From the NCBI GenBank assembly GCA_047967505.1, contig CM106538.1: DNA of 64,000 bases; one strand, written 5' to 3'. The notes beneath the pieces were generated by a model. It saw only the letters and a list, made by a program, of their open reading frames with translations, was not told the origin of the DNA and made no database searches. This document shows positions 23,623 through 34,009 of this stretch, in pieces; positions within the stretch are counted from its first letter, which is position 1, and every line of letters begins with the position of its first letter. The stretch comes from Dipteris shenzhenensis (taxonomy: Eukaryota > Polypodiophyta > Polypodiopsida > Gleicheniales). The position numbers and the translations under genes were made by a program.

Positions 23623-24085
23623 TGTGTTCAAGGTGCATTCAGCTAATGAAAACATAAAACACACGTCAACTCAAATGCAATAGGTGCAAGGAGTTGGACA
23701 AGAGACTGATAGGAGTCGGATTGCATGTAGACTAAACTAAACAATGTTAGAACAGCAGAGAACTCATGAACTTGCAAAATATATATTTTGTATTATGCTT
23801 TAGCTAAGATAAACAGCAACTCAACCTCAAAATGGGTTGTTACAGGACTTTTATAGCTATCCAGATCCCTTTTGATTGTTATAAGTCTGCAGTCAGTTAT
23901 ATTTTTTAGTAACTGCCCTTGTTACAAAACATCATACTATTGCATTAGCCCACTACTTATCAGTTACAGACAGTGGTATTTTATCCACTACATGCTTAGT
24001 AACTGCCTTATGCCATGGGATTGACTTATCCTAACCTATGTTGACCCTGGGTTATTGGCCATGTAGGTGGAGGCTGTTTTCAACA
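23623..24085 (-). repeat. Candidate 5' LTR of the gypsy element
   Basis: Read on the minus strand it starts TGTTGAAAACAGCC (24085), has a TATA box (TATAAAAG at about 23849-23856) and ends GAACACA at 23623. It is followed at once by TTTGGCGATCC, a possible primer-binding site, and then by gag 600 bp further on. TG...CA ends, TATA position and placement fit an LTR, but no second copy was found. Confidence 0.4.
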
Positions 24086-24784
24086 ATGTGCATGAAATGA
24101 TGTGTGTTGTTGTGTGTGATTGAGAACATTGCATGTCTAGTTACCAATTGGAAATAGAAAGGCCACTTTTATATTCTTGGATTTTTAACCAATAGAAGAA
24201 ATGCGATGGAAAAATCTTTTGTGGCACATTACGAAAAAATATTCTAAATTGACAAAAATAGTTATACAAGAAAATTAGGAATTTGCAAAAGTATTAAGGG
24301 CTGAACTCTTCTAGTAACCGTTTACACACTACATAAGAAATAAATTACTTACATAATAGTTATTTTTGGTTGCCACCTCTAGATCACAACTTTCCGCACC
24401 TTCGTTCATCAATCTACAGATGCACAATTAAAGCCAAAACAAGTTCAAAATAGCTAATGAGATAGGATATCCTATACAAATAATAGACCACTTTTAGTAG
24501 TACATCTTACTACTCTTGAATATGAATAGTGTGATGTGGGTGCCAATAATTGTTTTTCATAACATGGGATCAACAATGATATATGTGCAAAATAGTAGCT
24601 TTTGTGACATCATGCTGTTGTATGGCTGAATAGTTTTTTGTAGTTCTTTTACTAATCAAAATACAAGTACCTATGCTAGAGAAATTGCTAATAGTGATGA
24701 TATTTTTTAGCATGCGTACGGTTGATAGCAGAAGCTCTCCCCACAAGTATGCCTCATACTTTTTGCTATGGTTGTTAAGAATAG

Positions 24785-26230
24785 TGTAAATTGCACTATT
24801 CTTTACAGGACTTACAAAGGGCATAGGGACAAACCTTAACCCTGAGGGATGAAGTTGTATATATTAATCTTCTTCTTCATTATAATGAGTATATAGCTAC
24901 TATATGTGTGCCCTCCTCTCCTTACCTTCTCTAACAAGGTATCAGAGTCCGTGGCTCCTTATGTTTGAACCTTCATTACTTTAATGTTTTCCATATTGTA
25001 GCTTGAAAGGATATCTACAACTTTGATTTTTATAGCTTCTTGATCTGAGATCTCTAGCTCAAGTTGTATTCTTTTGATGCCCTCAACTTCTTGTGTTGAT
25101 AGACCTCCATCAGCTTGAAAGTTGAGCTTGGTGAAGAGTGCCTTTTGGGATAAGAGTAATTATTAGAGGATAGTTAGCCTCTTCCTCCTCATCCTTTTTT
25201 AGACTTTTAATCTATGTCAACCTCATGTGAAGGCCCCCATGTGCTTTGAAGCATTTATTTAAGCCTTAAAAGGCTTATTTAATGTGCGATAGACATCATT
25301 AGCCTTTTTAAACAACCTCCATAGCCTCCCAAGCATTGACTCGTATGAATGTCACATCTTACAAACTAACTCTCATGCTTGAAAATTGATTAAATTATGT
25401 CAAAAACTTATAGTGACAAATGGGTCGAAATTACCTTGTTTGACTTATAAAATCTTGCATTTTAATTGGCATCACTTGGATAGGAAACTAGGAACAATCG
25501 ACTTATTGAAATTGCATTGGACAATGTAGGCCTGGGACTTTGATCAATTTATGGCCATGGTCACTATAGATGCTCCAATGACTTTTGAAATCATGTCAGA
25601 CATTTGTATTGAAGAACAAAATAAGTAGAAGTTCCCCTACAAATTCAAATCATGAGCAAGCATTCTCTACTAAAGGCAAAAGTTTCTAATATGGTAGAGG
25701 TAATCAATCTAGAGGTAATCATTCACATACTCAAGCAAAAGAAATCTTCAAGCTGGAGGAATTATTCACATAGTCTTGGTGGAGATTCTCATAATTACCA
25801 AGCCACATCATCTTACTCATGTTTAACACATTCATTCCAATAAGAGGGGAACATGGAATCTAAGAGGTAAAGTAACTCCAATAGGGGGGGTTACTAGTAG
25901 TGATGCTCCAAGGAGAACTGGCAATTGCTACTAGGTCATTGGGAACCCTTTGATGCATAGTCACTATGCTTAGGCACATACTTATCTTATATTTCTAGTT
26001 TTTCTTTTTCAATCTCAAACACTATCACATGCATTAGAAAAAACAAAACAATGTCGTGTACACATACCTCTACTTATCTAGTGCAATTTAAGAGGAGGTG
26101 TGAACTTGCATTCTTCTAGAAAGGGATTATATAGGGCATAATAAAAAACCCTATATTCATCATCTTCTTCACTATAATATAGTGTAAAGTTAGCATGTGT
26201 GTTGCACACTCTCTCTCACCTTCTCCAATA
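24785..26230 (+). mobile_element. Small (1.45-kb) copia-like LTR element, probably non-autonomous
   Basis: A 152-bp left LTR (24785-24936, TGTAAATTGCAC to CTCTAACA) is followed by GGTATCAGAGTCC, one or two bases off the initiator-tRNA-Met primer-binding site. A purine tract AAGAGGAGG ends at 26098 and a 132-bp right LTR starts TGTGAACTTGCA. The two LTRs align along their length (shared TCATCTTCTTC, TATAAT and CTCACCTTCTC-like segments) but are clearly diverged. The interior is only 1.16 kb and contains a gag-like residue near 25450-25850 but no pol motifs. AATAG lies directly left of the left LTR and overlaps the right end, a possible target-site duplication. The size fits a TRIM-like or internally deleted element. 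Confidence 0.6.
25440..25850 (+). pseudogene. Gag-like residue inside the small LTR element
   Basis: Broken plus-strand frames include WDFDQFMAMVTIDAPMTFE, which resembles the mid-part of copia Gag (the segment usually reading Y-D-Q-F-L followed by T-F-x-x-L). Several stops follow, and the tail near 25660-25840 is short and Ser-rich. It is too small and broken to encode a working Gag. Its resemblance to the relic near 7.8 kb suggests a shared family. Confidence 0.35.
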
Positions 26231-26747
26231 GTGTTACCATTGCCCTTTTAGTCCTTCCCCGTCTAGGCTTGTTCCCACCTACCACCATGTTATGTTAGGG
26301 CTTTCCTCTACCTACCATTAGGTTAAGTTAATAACTATTGCAATTACATTAAAGTTATTCCATTTGCATTGGTATCCATCATGTTACACATAAAGTAGTC
26401 TCAATAAGAAATTTCAAATACTTTTTCACGCAAAATGGTTTATCTTACAATTTAAAGTCCATTCTTCAAGTTGATAATCACAATGGCTTCTTCTTTTCAA
26501 GGGATGTCAAACGAGTACCAAATGTATAGTTTAGATTTGGTCTTGATCCAAAAAATTACGCAGAGAAATCTTCCATTTGCCCACCTTTAAGTTAAATCTT
26601 ACAAAAGGTCCTTAAAGTAACTATTTTTTTGGGGCTAAATTTTCCAACATCTTTAACATGCCATTAGAAGATTTAACATATAATGACCCCCAAGGGAATG
26701 CACAATTCTCTTAAAATTCTTCTTTTAAGCGATGGTGGGAATAGGCC

Positions 26748-26940
26748 CTAAAGGCCTTCTGACATTGTGGCAGTTTTATTTGGAAATGGGAAACTTAATG
26801 CCAAGGTGATAACTTTTTTTACCCATTTTCCCCACAAAACCAATGAGCTCTTAAGGTCAATGGTTTTGTGGGAAAAAAGACTTGTGAAGCATGCGGGTTG
26901 AAAACAAGATAAAATCCACATTTCCTCCAAACATTATGAT
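26748..26940. repeat. 190-bp direct repeat, left copy
   Basis: Matches 29211-29401 with few differences, sharing CCTAAAGGCCTT, CACAAAACCAATGAGCTCTT and ATAAAATCCACATTTC. The two copies bracket the copia and gypsy relics at 27.1-29.0 kb. Sequence left of this copy (26.4-26.6 kb) is weakly similar to sequence right of the other copy (29.6-29.75 kb). Confidence 0.85.
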
Positions 26941-27099
26941 ATGTATGAGTTTTTCTAAGCATCGTAGCTCAAGAATGAGCCTAAGCATCGTAGCGCAGTT
27001 TGTCTTACGTAGAAAACTCTCCTAAGCATCGTAGCTTATCATTTTGGCATCGTTGCCAAACAAACAACCAACAATCATGTTCTCAAAATGCCTAATCCT

Positions 27100-27897
27100 C
27101 ATCTGGCATGCTATCGCATACCAGTCTAGCCATCTCTTCTGATGTCGACTCCTCGATCATACAAGCCTTGGTCTTTTCCTTCTTCATCTCCTTGTCTTTC
27201 TGCTTCTTGGTACAAAATCTCTTAATATGGCCAAGCTTGCCACAATAATAGCATGTGCGAACACCTTTGGATATATTTCATCTATCTTTCATAGCGAATG
27301 GCATATCGCCATCATAGAGATCCCCTTCTCTTTTCTCTTCACTCATGAGAGTCCTACGCAATCAATGAAGTCTGCCTCATCATCCATTCGCAAAATTTGT
27401 GCTATCTCATTGAATCTCGAGGAGGGAAGACTTTATAAAGTTATGGCCTTCTGGTCATCATCCTCAACCTTGGCACCAAGTTCCTGTAATTGCTTCAATA
27501 GCCCCTACATTTGATTCAAAAATGTCGCCAAATCTTCATTATAACCCATACGAAGATCATACAATTGTTGCTTAAGATTTGCTTTCGAATGTCGCATCTT
27601 GGTCCCAAATAGAGCCTCGAGAATCATCCAGTTTGATGCGGCAGTTGACTTTGTCATCTCTAGATGATGGAAATATCCCTACCCCAAGGCTCCTCCCATC
27701 ATGCTGATTGCCTTGTCGTTATTCTTCCTCCACGCTCTTTTCTCAGCTTCTCCCGTAGTCAGATCCTTCTCAGACTTGGACACAACCTCCCACAAGCCCT
27801 TCTGCATAAACCATAACTTGGTTGCCAGCTACCAACTTACAAAATTCCTACCTGTGAATCTGATCACGGATGCCTCTGACTTCTTTTGTGAGTCCAT
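27100..27897 (-). pseudogene. Ty1/copia gag relic with CCHC knuckle
   Basis: The minus-strand frame begins MDSQKKSEASVIRFTGRNF at 27897, the standard copia Gag opening (short N-terminus then F-x-G-x-N-F/Y-x-x-W). It runs through segments such as ILEALFGTKMRHSKANLKQQ and ITLKSLPSSRFNEIAQIL, and reaches a CCHC knuckle CYYCGKLGHIKRFC near 27250-27210. In-frame stops break it in several places. No protease or pol follows: the element was truncated, and the sequence to the left is unrelated intergenic DNA. A primer-binding site and LTR-like sequence lie upstream at 28.1-28.4 kb. Confidence 0.75.
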
Positions 27898-28114
27898 GCT
27901 CTCTATCTACCATGCACAGCCTGATTCGATCAATAATTGTGTGCTTACAATAGCCAGCACTTCCAATGGAGTTTTGAAAAATTGTTGCGCTTTACTCCTA
28001 GGCTTCTTATTCTTTCACGCTAGAACCCGACCACCGATATCAAGCTAAACAGAATCGAGTCTTCTAATTCTGCTCATAGATGATGGATTATCTCTCCTTA
28101 GCTCTCAGAATCAC

Positions 28115-28408
28115 GCTGCTCAGATACCACTGATGGCTTTATAACAAAATCTTCACGTATACATCTGGACACAACAAAAAACTCGACTGTTTGTATTACG
28201 CTTTAGCAAAACATGCCTCAATCCTATGGGATTTGTTGGCTCTTACATAGACTAGTAAAACGACTCACTACAGACCCTACATAGCTGCCTGACTCTAATC
28301 TAGCTATGGCGCATGGCTTCGTGGCCTGTGGCCTCGACAAAAGGACCTTTCTCTTCTACATGAAGACCTTTGTAATGCTCCTAGGATCATCGCCAATCAC
28401 CGCCTCTG
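28115..28408 (-). repeat. Primer-binding site and probable 5' LTR of the copia relic
   Basis: On the minus strand TGGTATCTGAGC (about 28115-28128) differs by one base from the canonical initiator-tRNA-Met site. To its right the plus-strand sequence starts TGATGGCTTTATAAC (28131), giving an LTR of up to about 280 bp. Its far end abuts, near 28409, the gypsy leader fragment shared with 34.01 kb. Confidence 0.5.
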
Positions 28409-28968
28409 AAACCAGCCTCAACAATGTAAAGGGTGGTAGGATCCACTTAATTATAGCATACATAGTAAATTGACAAGTAAATATGCACCACAAACAAATC
28501 ACAGGGGAGCTAGAGCGCTCCTACTCAGAAACAAGGACACCGATTGGTCCCAAATGTTGGCGCTCCTTGCGGTATTTATTTAACATTCATTTGAAGTCAA
28601 GCGGCTAATTACAAAGGTCTCTAGGAAACTGCACCACATGCAAACCAACACCCGCAGACTCCCTGTTTAGCCCACCCTATAATTCCCTCCTCAATTTCAA
28701 ACGGTGAACGGCATCCAATCACTAGACAATCCTGTATCCTCAGCCAACCAAAGCATGCAACAAAGACCCCAATAGCATCCACTGTTTGAGTCACACCTAC
28801 AATTGCACAACCAAGTGCCCAACCAGCCAAACACGGTTGAACAACTGCAAGACAAAGCCCTCAACAGCTGAACTCTAGTGCAATCAAACAACCAAAACAC
28901 TTCCCAATGAGTTACCTCAATCTGTAGCCTCCCTGGCCACTGCCCAACAGCATAAATCAACCCTTCTT
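28409..28968 (-). repeat. Gypsy leader plus truncated LTR fragment (copy 1)
   Basis: Direct repeat of 34010-34492. The part at 28409-28554 would be the leader, and the LTR edge is TGTTGGCGCTCC at 28555 (minus-strand end ...GCGCCAACA). Past 28968 the sequence leaves the other copy, but a short later stretch (about 28990-29030) resembles 34815-34860, so an internal block has been deleted here. It carries no gene. Confidence 0.8.
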
Positions 28969-29210
28969 AAGCCTGAAAAAGCAAGTCACAGTTCACCCGA
29001 AGAAGCCTGGTTGACACGACCCCACAAGATCTAACCCTATCACTGACCTAGAATCTTGTCCTCAATCCAACCAGAATCATTATGCAGGTGCCTCGATCCT
29101 CCTGACCACCCCCGAGCACGTGGGCTACAGCTCGACTCATCCATAGGCTTGTATCTAACCTAGGTGTCCCATACCACTTGAGCCCGTCCAGAGGACCTGC
29201 GATACCCTAA

Positions 29211-29401
29211 AGGCCTTATGACATTGTGGCAGTTTTATTCGGAAATGGGAAATTTAATGCCAATGTGGCACAACTTTTTTTCCCCATTTTTCCCACAAAA
29301 CCAATGAGCTCTTAAGGTCAATGGTTTTGTGGGAAAAAAGACTTGCTAAGCATGAGGGTTGAAAATGAGATAAAATCCACATTTCTCCAAACATTATGAT
29401 G
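29211..29401. repeat. 190-bp direct repeat, right copy
   Basis: Second copy of 26748-26940, in the same orientation. Differences include a short insertion around 29265-29285. Confidence 0.85.
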
Positions 29402-30654
29402 TAACATGGGAAATTAGTTTTTTCCATTTTCCCACCAGGGCTAGAATTATGGACATATGAGATAATGTTAAGATGGATTCAGGAGCTATAGGGCCTTTTC
29501 CTAGTTATGTTATGTTAGTGAGCTTAACATAATCGATTCCCTTCAGATAAAGATAACCTTGACAAGGGAATAATGTTCCCATTAGTACCGGTTCCCATTA
29601 GTACCGACTATGTTATGCACTAAGTGGTCTTGTCTAAAACTTTTAGGGATTTTTCATGAATCACAATAGATTTTTCTTTTCAAGCCCTTTCAAAGGAGTA
29701 CCTATGCTGTATAGTTTTGAGTTGATCGTGACCATGAAAATTTTTTAGCAAGAATTGTGCTTAAAGTGGTATTCCCACTGCTCATCCTCAATCATTAAAA
29801 TTTCTTCATTCTAACATCTTGCTCTTCATAGAAGTCCTTAAACTACCTCTTTCAGGAGGTTACATTTACAAGCACTTTTAACAAGCTGTTTTTAACTAGG
29901 CTCTCTAAATGCCAATTGGTATGCGTGAGTTTGACACTAGTTGTGAAGCCTATGCCCACAATGTGCTTCTCGATAGGGCCACATGTGGCTAATTGCGCGG
30001 TGGGTACGTTTTTTAAAAAACAAGGTGAATGATTATAAATCATTCATAAGGCCTCCCCTAGATTCAAAAAAGCGATGAAGATGTGCAACATAGAAAAGAG
30101 AGCGGAGATCCATATAGCAAAACAGGGCGGAGTGATGAGGGAAGGGGGGGGGGGGAGTGAGAGAGAGAGAGAGAGAGATGTGGAGGGTTTCCAGCTCAGA
30201 TGAGATCTGGGCAGGGCGACAGAATCCAAACTCATGTGCGGAACCCCTTCTCAAATTAAGGTAACTGGAGTAAAGTAACGGAGAGGTAAACCAATGAAAT
30301 TCATCTTGTATGGCGAATTGTGTTGAAGCCAAAGAGCTTCTAATCCATGGGCAAACTGCAAGCGGTGGGTATGAGTTCTATTTAAGGTGGCACAATGGCA
30401 GCAACAGGTGTAAAAGAACGAGTTGCGAAATGCAGAACTCCAAAGGATGAGAGAGAGATATGACTGTTACAAAAAAGGAGTTCCGAAGTGCACAACAACA
30501 CAAAAGGAGTTCCGAAATGCAGAACCCAAAAAAAACGATGAGAGATCACTGTTCTCGTCTATGGAGCATAGAACCTCTATAAGAACGACAAGCAGTTAGC
30601 GCAGTAGCTTCCAGAGTACCTGCACTACCACCAAGACGATCAAAGCTTCCTTAG
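29402..30654. other. Upstream region of the second PPR gene
   Basis: AT-rich intergenic DNA to about 30.0 kb, then a G-run and a GA microsatellite (about 30146-30178). A purine-rich stretch (30.4-30.55 kb) repeats GGAGTTCCGAA-like words and is probably promoter or 5' UTR of the PPR gene. No other gene is visible. Confidence 0.45.
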
Positions 30655-32481
30655 ATGTGGCTTCTGCCCTTCTCCCCTTACCTTGCATCTTACTCCTCGC
30701 TTATGGTTTCCCGTTTCCCCCTCACAGGTCGATTTCCTCAAGGTTCGTCACCTTCTCCCTCAATTCGCCCTTTGCACACTCTTACATGTCCTCCACCTTG
30801 ATCTTTTTACTGCTTTGTGACCTCATCAGGCTCGCACTTTCGGCGTCGCTGCTTGCCTGCTTCTGGGCTTTGCACCTCCCTCTTCCCCTCCCATTCTAAA
30901 CTCGAGGAGGTCTTACGACTTAGTTCACAGGGACGATTGAAGGATGCGCTCGACGTTTTAGACCGTTTAGACCTTCAGGAAACACAGGTAGACTTCGCAA
31001 CGTATGCGCGTGTTGTAGAAAGCTGCGGCAGCTCGAAAGCTTTGGCAGAGGCCAAGCGGCTTCATGCACACATTTTCAGAACTGGGCCAGGCCTAGGCGT
31101 ACAACTGGGGGCTCATCTTGTTAATATGTACGTAAAGTGTGGTAGTACTGAGGAGGCACGCAGGATCTTCGACGATCTGCCTAAAAGAGATGTGGTCTGC
31201 TGGACTACGATGATTGCAGCGTATGTTCAGCGTGAAGATAGCGAGGAGGCTTTCAATCTTTTCCGCCAAATGCAACGGGAAGGCATGAGACCTGATATAG
31301 TCGCCTACGTCAGCATCCTTAATGCATGTGATAGCCCAGCGGGTTTTGAAGAGGGTAAGCAGATCCATTCTCATATTGTTGCCAGTGGGATGGAGGCCAA
31401 TGTGGTCGTGGGTACTGCCCTTGTAAAAATGTATGGAAAATGTGGTAGCCTAATATTTGCACGGTGGATGTTCAACAATATGCCTTCACGAAATGTGATC
31501 ACCTGGTCTGTAATGATAGGAGCGTATTCTGAGCATGGTCATAGCAAGGAGGCCCTCCAACTATTTAGACAAATGCCCAAGGAAAGTGTGAAGCCAAATA
31601 GGATTACATACATCACTGCCCTTAATGCATGTGCAAGCCCCTCTGATCTGGCAGATGGCAAGCTTATTCATTCTCTTCTTGCTGATGATGGATTTGAGAC
31701 AGGCTTGGTTGTGGGCACCACGCTAATCAAAATGTACAGCAAATGTGGAAGTCTGGAGGAGGCAGCCAAGATGTTTGACAAGATGCCTAGACGCAATGTT
31801 GTCTCGTGGAATACAATGATTGGAGCATATTTACTGCATGGTTGTCCAGAGGAGGCCATCCACCTTTTTCAGCAAATGCACGAAAACAGCATAAGGCCAA
31901 GCAATGCTACTTTTGCCAGTGTTCTTGATGGATGCACTAGTTTGAAAGCACTATCACAGGGTCAACTAATCCATGCACAGGCCGTAATGGCTGGATTCGA
32001 GTTGGACCTTGTTGTTGGGACTGCTATTATCAATATGTATGGCAAGTCCGATTGCGTTGATGGTGCACATAGTGTGTTTGAAAGAATGCCCATCCGGAAT
32101 GTAGTTTCATGGACAGCGATGATTGAAGCCTATGGTGAATATGGGCATGGCAAAGAGGCCCTCAACCTGTTTGAGAAAATGCATCAACAAGGTGTCACAC
32201 CTGATAAGATCACTTTTATGAGTGTTCTTGCTGCATGCAATCGTTCAGCTCGAGTCGATGAAGGCCGGAGACATTTTGAATCCATGAGTAGAGACTTTGG
32301 GCTGACTCCAACCTGGGGCCATTGCATGCACATTTTGGACCTCTATATTGAGGCAGGGCGGCTGGATGAGGTAAATGATGTTATAAATGGAATGCCATCT
32401 TTTTTGAAAGTAAAGTCCCGACAATATATAAGCACAACAAACGAAGATGCTGTAGAACCTATTTCTTTGAAGCACAGGTAA
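30655..32481 (+). CDS. PLS-class pentatricopeptide repeat protein, likely with a short 5' intron
   Basis: The PPR frame runs to TAA at 32479-32481 and has no ATG between an in-frame TGA (30799-30801) and codon VNMYVKC. The nearest upstream ATG in the same frame is 30655 (MWLLPFSPYLASYSSLMVSR), which looks like an organelle targeting peptide. A GT-AG intron from 30743 (AG/GTTCGT) to 30829 (CATCAG/G) is 87 bp, keeps frame and removes the TGA, giving about 579 residues. A donor at 30728 would also keep frame. The body has about 14 PPR motifs in P-L-S order with four W-x-x-M-I-x-A-Y helices (VVCWTTMIAAY, VITWSVMIGAY, VVSWNTMIGAY, VVSWTAMIEAY). It ends after the last S-type motif (EVNDVINGMPS) and a short unrelated tail, so there is no E/DYW domain. 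Role by family: organelle RNA binding. The splice proposal is my inference. Confidence 0.85.
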
Positions 32482-33399
32482 CGGGTTTGAAATCTTGTGC
32501 ACAATCAATCAAAGCGGCTCTCATGTAATAGCACATCCCTATTATGAGTCTGCCAAACAACTCATAGCAGGATAGAGGTATGCAAGTAGTGGAAGTGATG
32601 CTTCGTTATGATACCAGCATTTTGTTGACAACATCAGTGCTTTCAGCTTTGCAACTGATACAGGAATGCCTATTGTCTAACTGACTTGGCTGGAAACAGA
32701 TTGAAGCGAATAAACTGTCCTACTATGCCAGTACTTGCAGTCAATGTAGGGTTATTATATAGTCTACTGCAACTTGCTTATGGGATGGCACAGGTATCAT
32801 AGGTTCAAGCTGGAGTGAGAGTGTGACGAAGTGGTGTTTGAAGGATTTTAGCACAAGCCTTTTCCTGTTGCACAACAAGGGAAGAAGAAACTTTGAAATG
32901 ACTTGTCATTGTCTGATACTTGTGAAAGATTGGGATACACTTTTGGAGCTTTTCATGATATCTGCTGAGATGATCCATGTACGTGGGTTTTCCTCCATAT
33001 GTCTGCAGATATCTAGATTCCATGTATCTTGAAGGTTAAGCTATTCCTTGGACTCTTAAATTATAAAATTTGCACGGCATGTGAAATTTGTAATCCTGTG
33101 AATTATTGCAGACTACTAGTGCTTGATTTAAGCAAGGAAATGTCAACAATGAGAAAGAGTTGGCAGAATGTCCAAGCCTTTCTTTACAAAGAGATTGGAC
33201 ATGTTCAAGAAAGAATAAAGGGTGTGCATGAATGGGTAAACCCACATGCTGTGAAGATAAAAGACTTAACTGATGGCTTAGTAAACTCCATGCCTCTTTG
33301 GATGCTACATGATTCCTAGTGAAGCCAAACACGTCTTCATGATCCATGTGGAGATGCCTTTTCATGTGCGGTATTTTTCTTTGTTCTTTGGATAGAAGG
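32482..33399 (+). other. 3' flank of the second PPR gene, partly duplicated downstream
   Basis: Probable 3' UTR and flank. The segment from about 32676 to 33221 has a diverged second copy at 37610-38110 in the same orientation. I see no coding sequence that I would defend. Confidence 0.6.
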
Positions 33400-33475
33400 T
33401 TCCACTCATGCACAGACTCGACCCTGCAAGCTGCGGGCAAGACGATTACCTCAACCATCTGAGCTAGCAACCATT
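33400..33475 (-). repeat. tRNA-derived SINE-like head
   Basis: On the minus strand TAGCTCAGATGGTTG (about 33466-33452) resembles a tRNA A box. About 40 bases later GGGTCGAGTCTG (33424-33413) resembles a B box, with two or three mismatches to consensus. Spacing suits an internal RNA polymerase III promoter. No tRNA cloverleaf is complete, so a SINE head or tRNA relic is more likely than a gene. A weaker, plus-strand version lies at about 35966-36015. Confidence 0.35.
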
Positions 33476-33507
33476 GGTAACTGAAGAAGGAAATAAGAAG
33501 GTTCCTC

Positions 33508-33826
33508 CCTAAGCCTTCAGTGAAATCCTCACGATGCACACATCAGCAGGAGAGAGAAAAGGATTAGCAACACTTGGAGGTTCAGATCCAGCATCAGTGG
33601 AGCAGCATCCCACTGTCCAGATAGTTTAGATTGTGAGTTACCTTTTGTATTCAGTTTGGTCCTATTTGTGGACATACCTATTTACTAATTGGTTCTCTCT
33701 TTCCATATCTGAGCGTGGAGCTTGTGTGCATACAGGAGTAGAATCCATGTCAGTAAGTGATCTTGTGGATTAATTAATTTTTAGCTGTGCATAGTGGTTT
33801 TGGGCTTGGCCTAGAAGCAAGTCCTC
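33508..33826 (+). repeat. Probable copia 5' LTR end
   Basis: The stretch 33508-33610 (CCTAAGCC, CAGCAGGAGAGAG, AACACTTGGAGG) matches 36292-36405. It precedes a perfect primer-binding site at 33828, so it is probably the R/U5 portion of an LTR. The left boundary is not visible. Confidence 0.45.
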
Positions 33827-33827
33827 T

Positions 33828-34009
33828 GGTATCAGAGCCAGGGAGTTCTTGCTTTGTTTCAGAGTGTGGAGGCCTTGCAAGATGAAGGTGATTTCAGTTT
33901 AGGTCAGTGTTTTTGTGGCAAGTGTGTTCGCAGTTTCTCTAACAGAAGCAGACTTCCAAGCCATGTACACCCTGCCATGGTGTCTAGCTCAACCATACCA
34001 AATTTTGGT
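33828..34009 (+). pseudogene. Copia primer-binding site, leader and first codons of gag
   Basis: TGGTATCAGAGC at 33828-33839 is the canonical complement of initiator tRNA-Met used by plant copia elements. About 140 bases later an ATG opens MVSSSTIPNFG, the usual start of a copia Gag. The sequence then breaks off near 34009, where the gypsy leader fragment (34010-34492) begins. Only the head of the element survives, with its LTR end to the left. Truncation by a later gypsy insertion or recombination is the simplest reading. Confidence 0.6.

Larger units (their letters stand above)
11882..24085 (-). mobile_element. Decayed Ty3/gypsy LTR retrotransposon, interrupted by a copia element
   Basis: Read on the minus strand from right to left, the order is candidate 5' LTR (24085-23623), gag (23016-21837), CCHC knuckles (about 21760-21470), linker (21201-20633), a nested copia element (about 20527-15588), protease (about 15470-15148), reverse transcriptase (14772-13846), RNase H (about 13620-13214) and integrase (13028-11882). 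Protease-RT-RNaseH-integrase order is diagnostic of Ty3/gypsy. Frameshifts and stops break every domain boundary, so it is dead. The copia insertion postdates it. No 3' LTR was recognised on the left. Confidence 0.85.

Noticed and set aside
28621-28960. Cys/Trp-rich minus-strand ORFs
   Set aside because: They lie wholly inside the gypsy leader/LTR fragment that is repeated at 34 kb, where the frames are not conserved.
33400-33475. A functional tRNA gene
   Set aside because: A/B boxes are imperfect and no full cloverleaf with an acceptor stem is visible.
33036-33539. 167-codon minus-strand ORF downstream of the second PPR gene
   Set aside because: It spans the duplicated flank and the SINE-like head, and its frame is not kept in the 37.6-38.1 kb copy.
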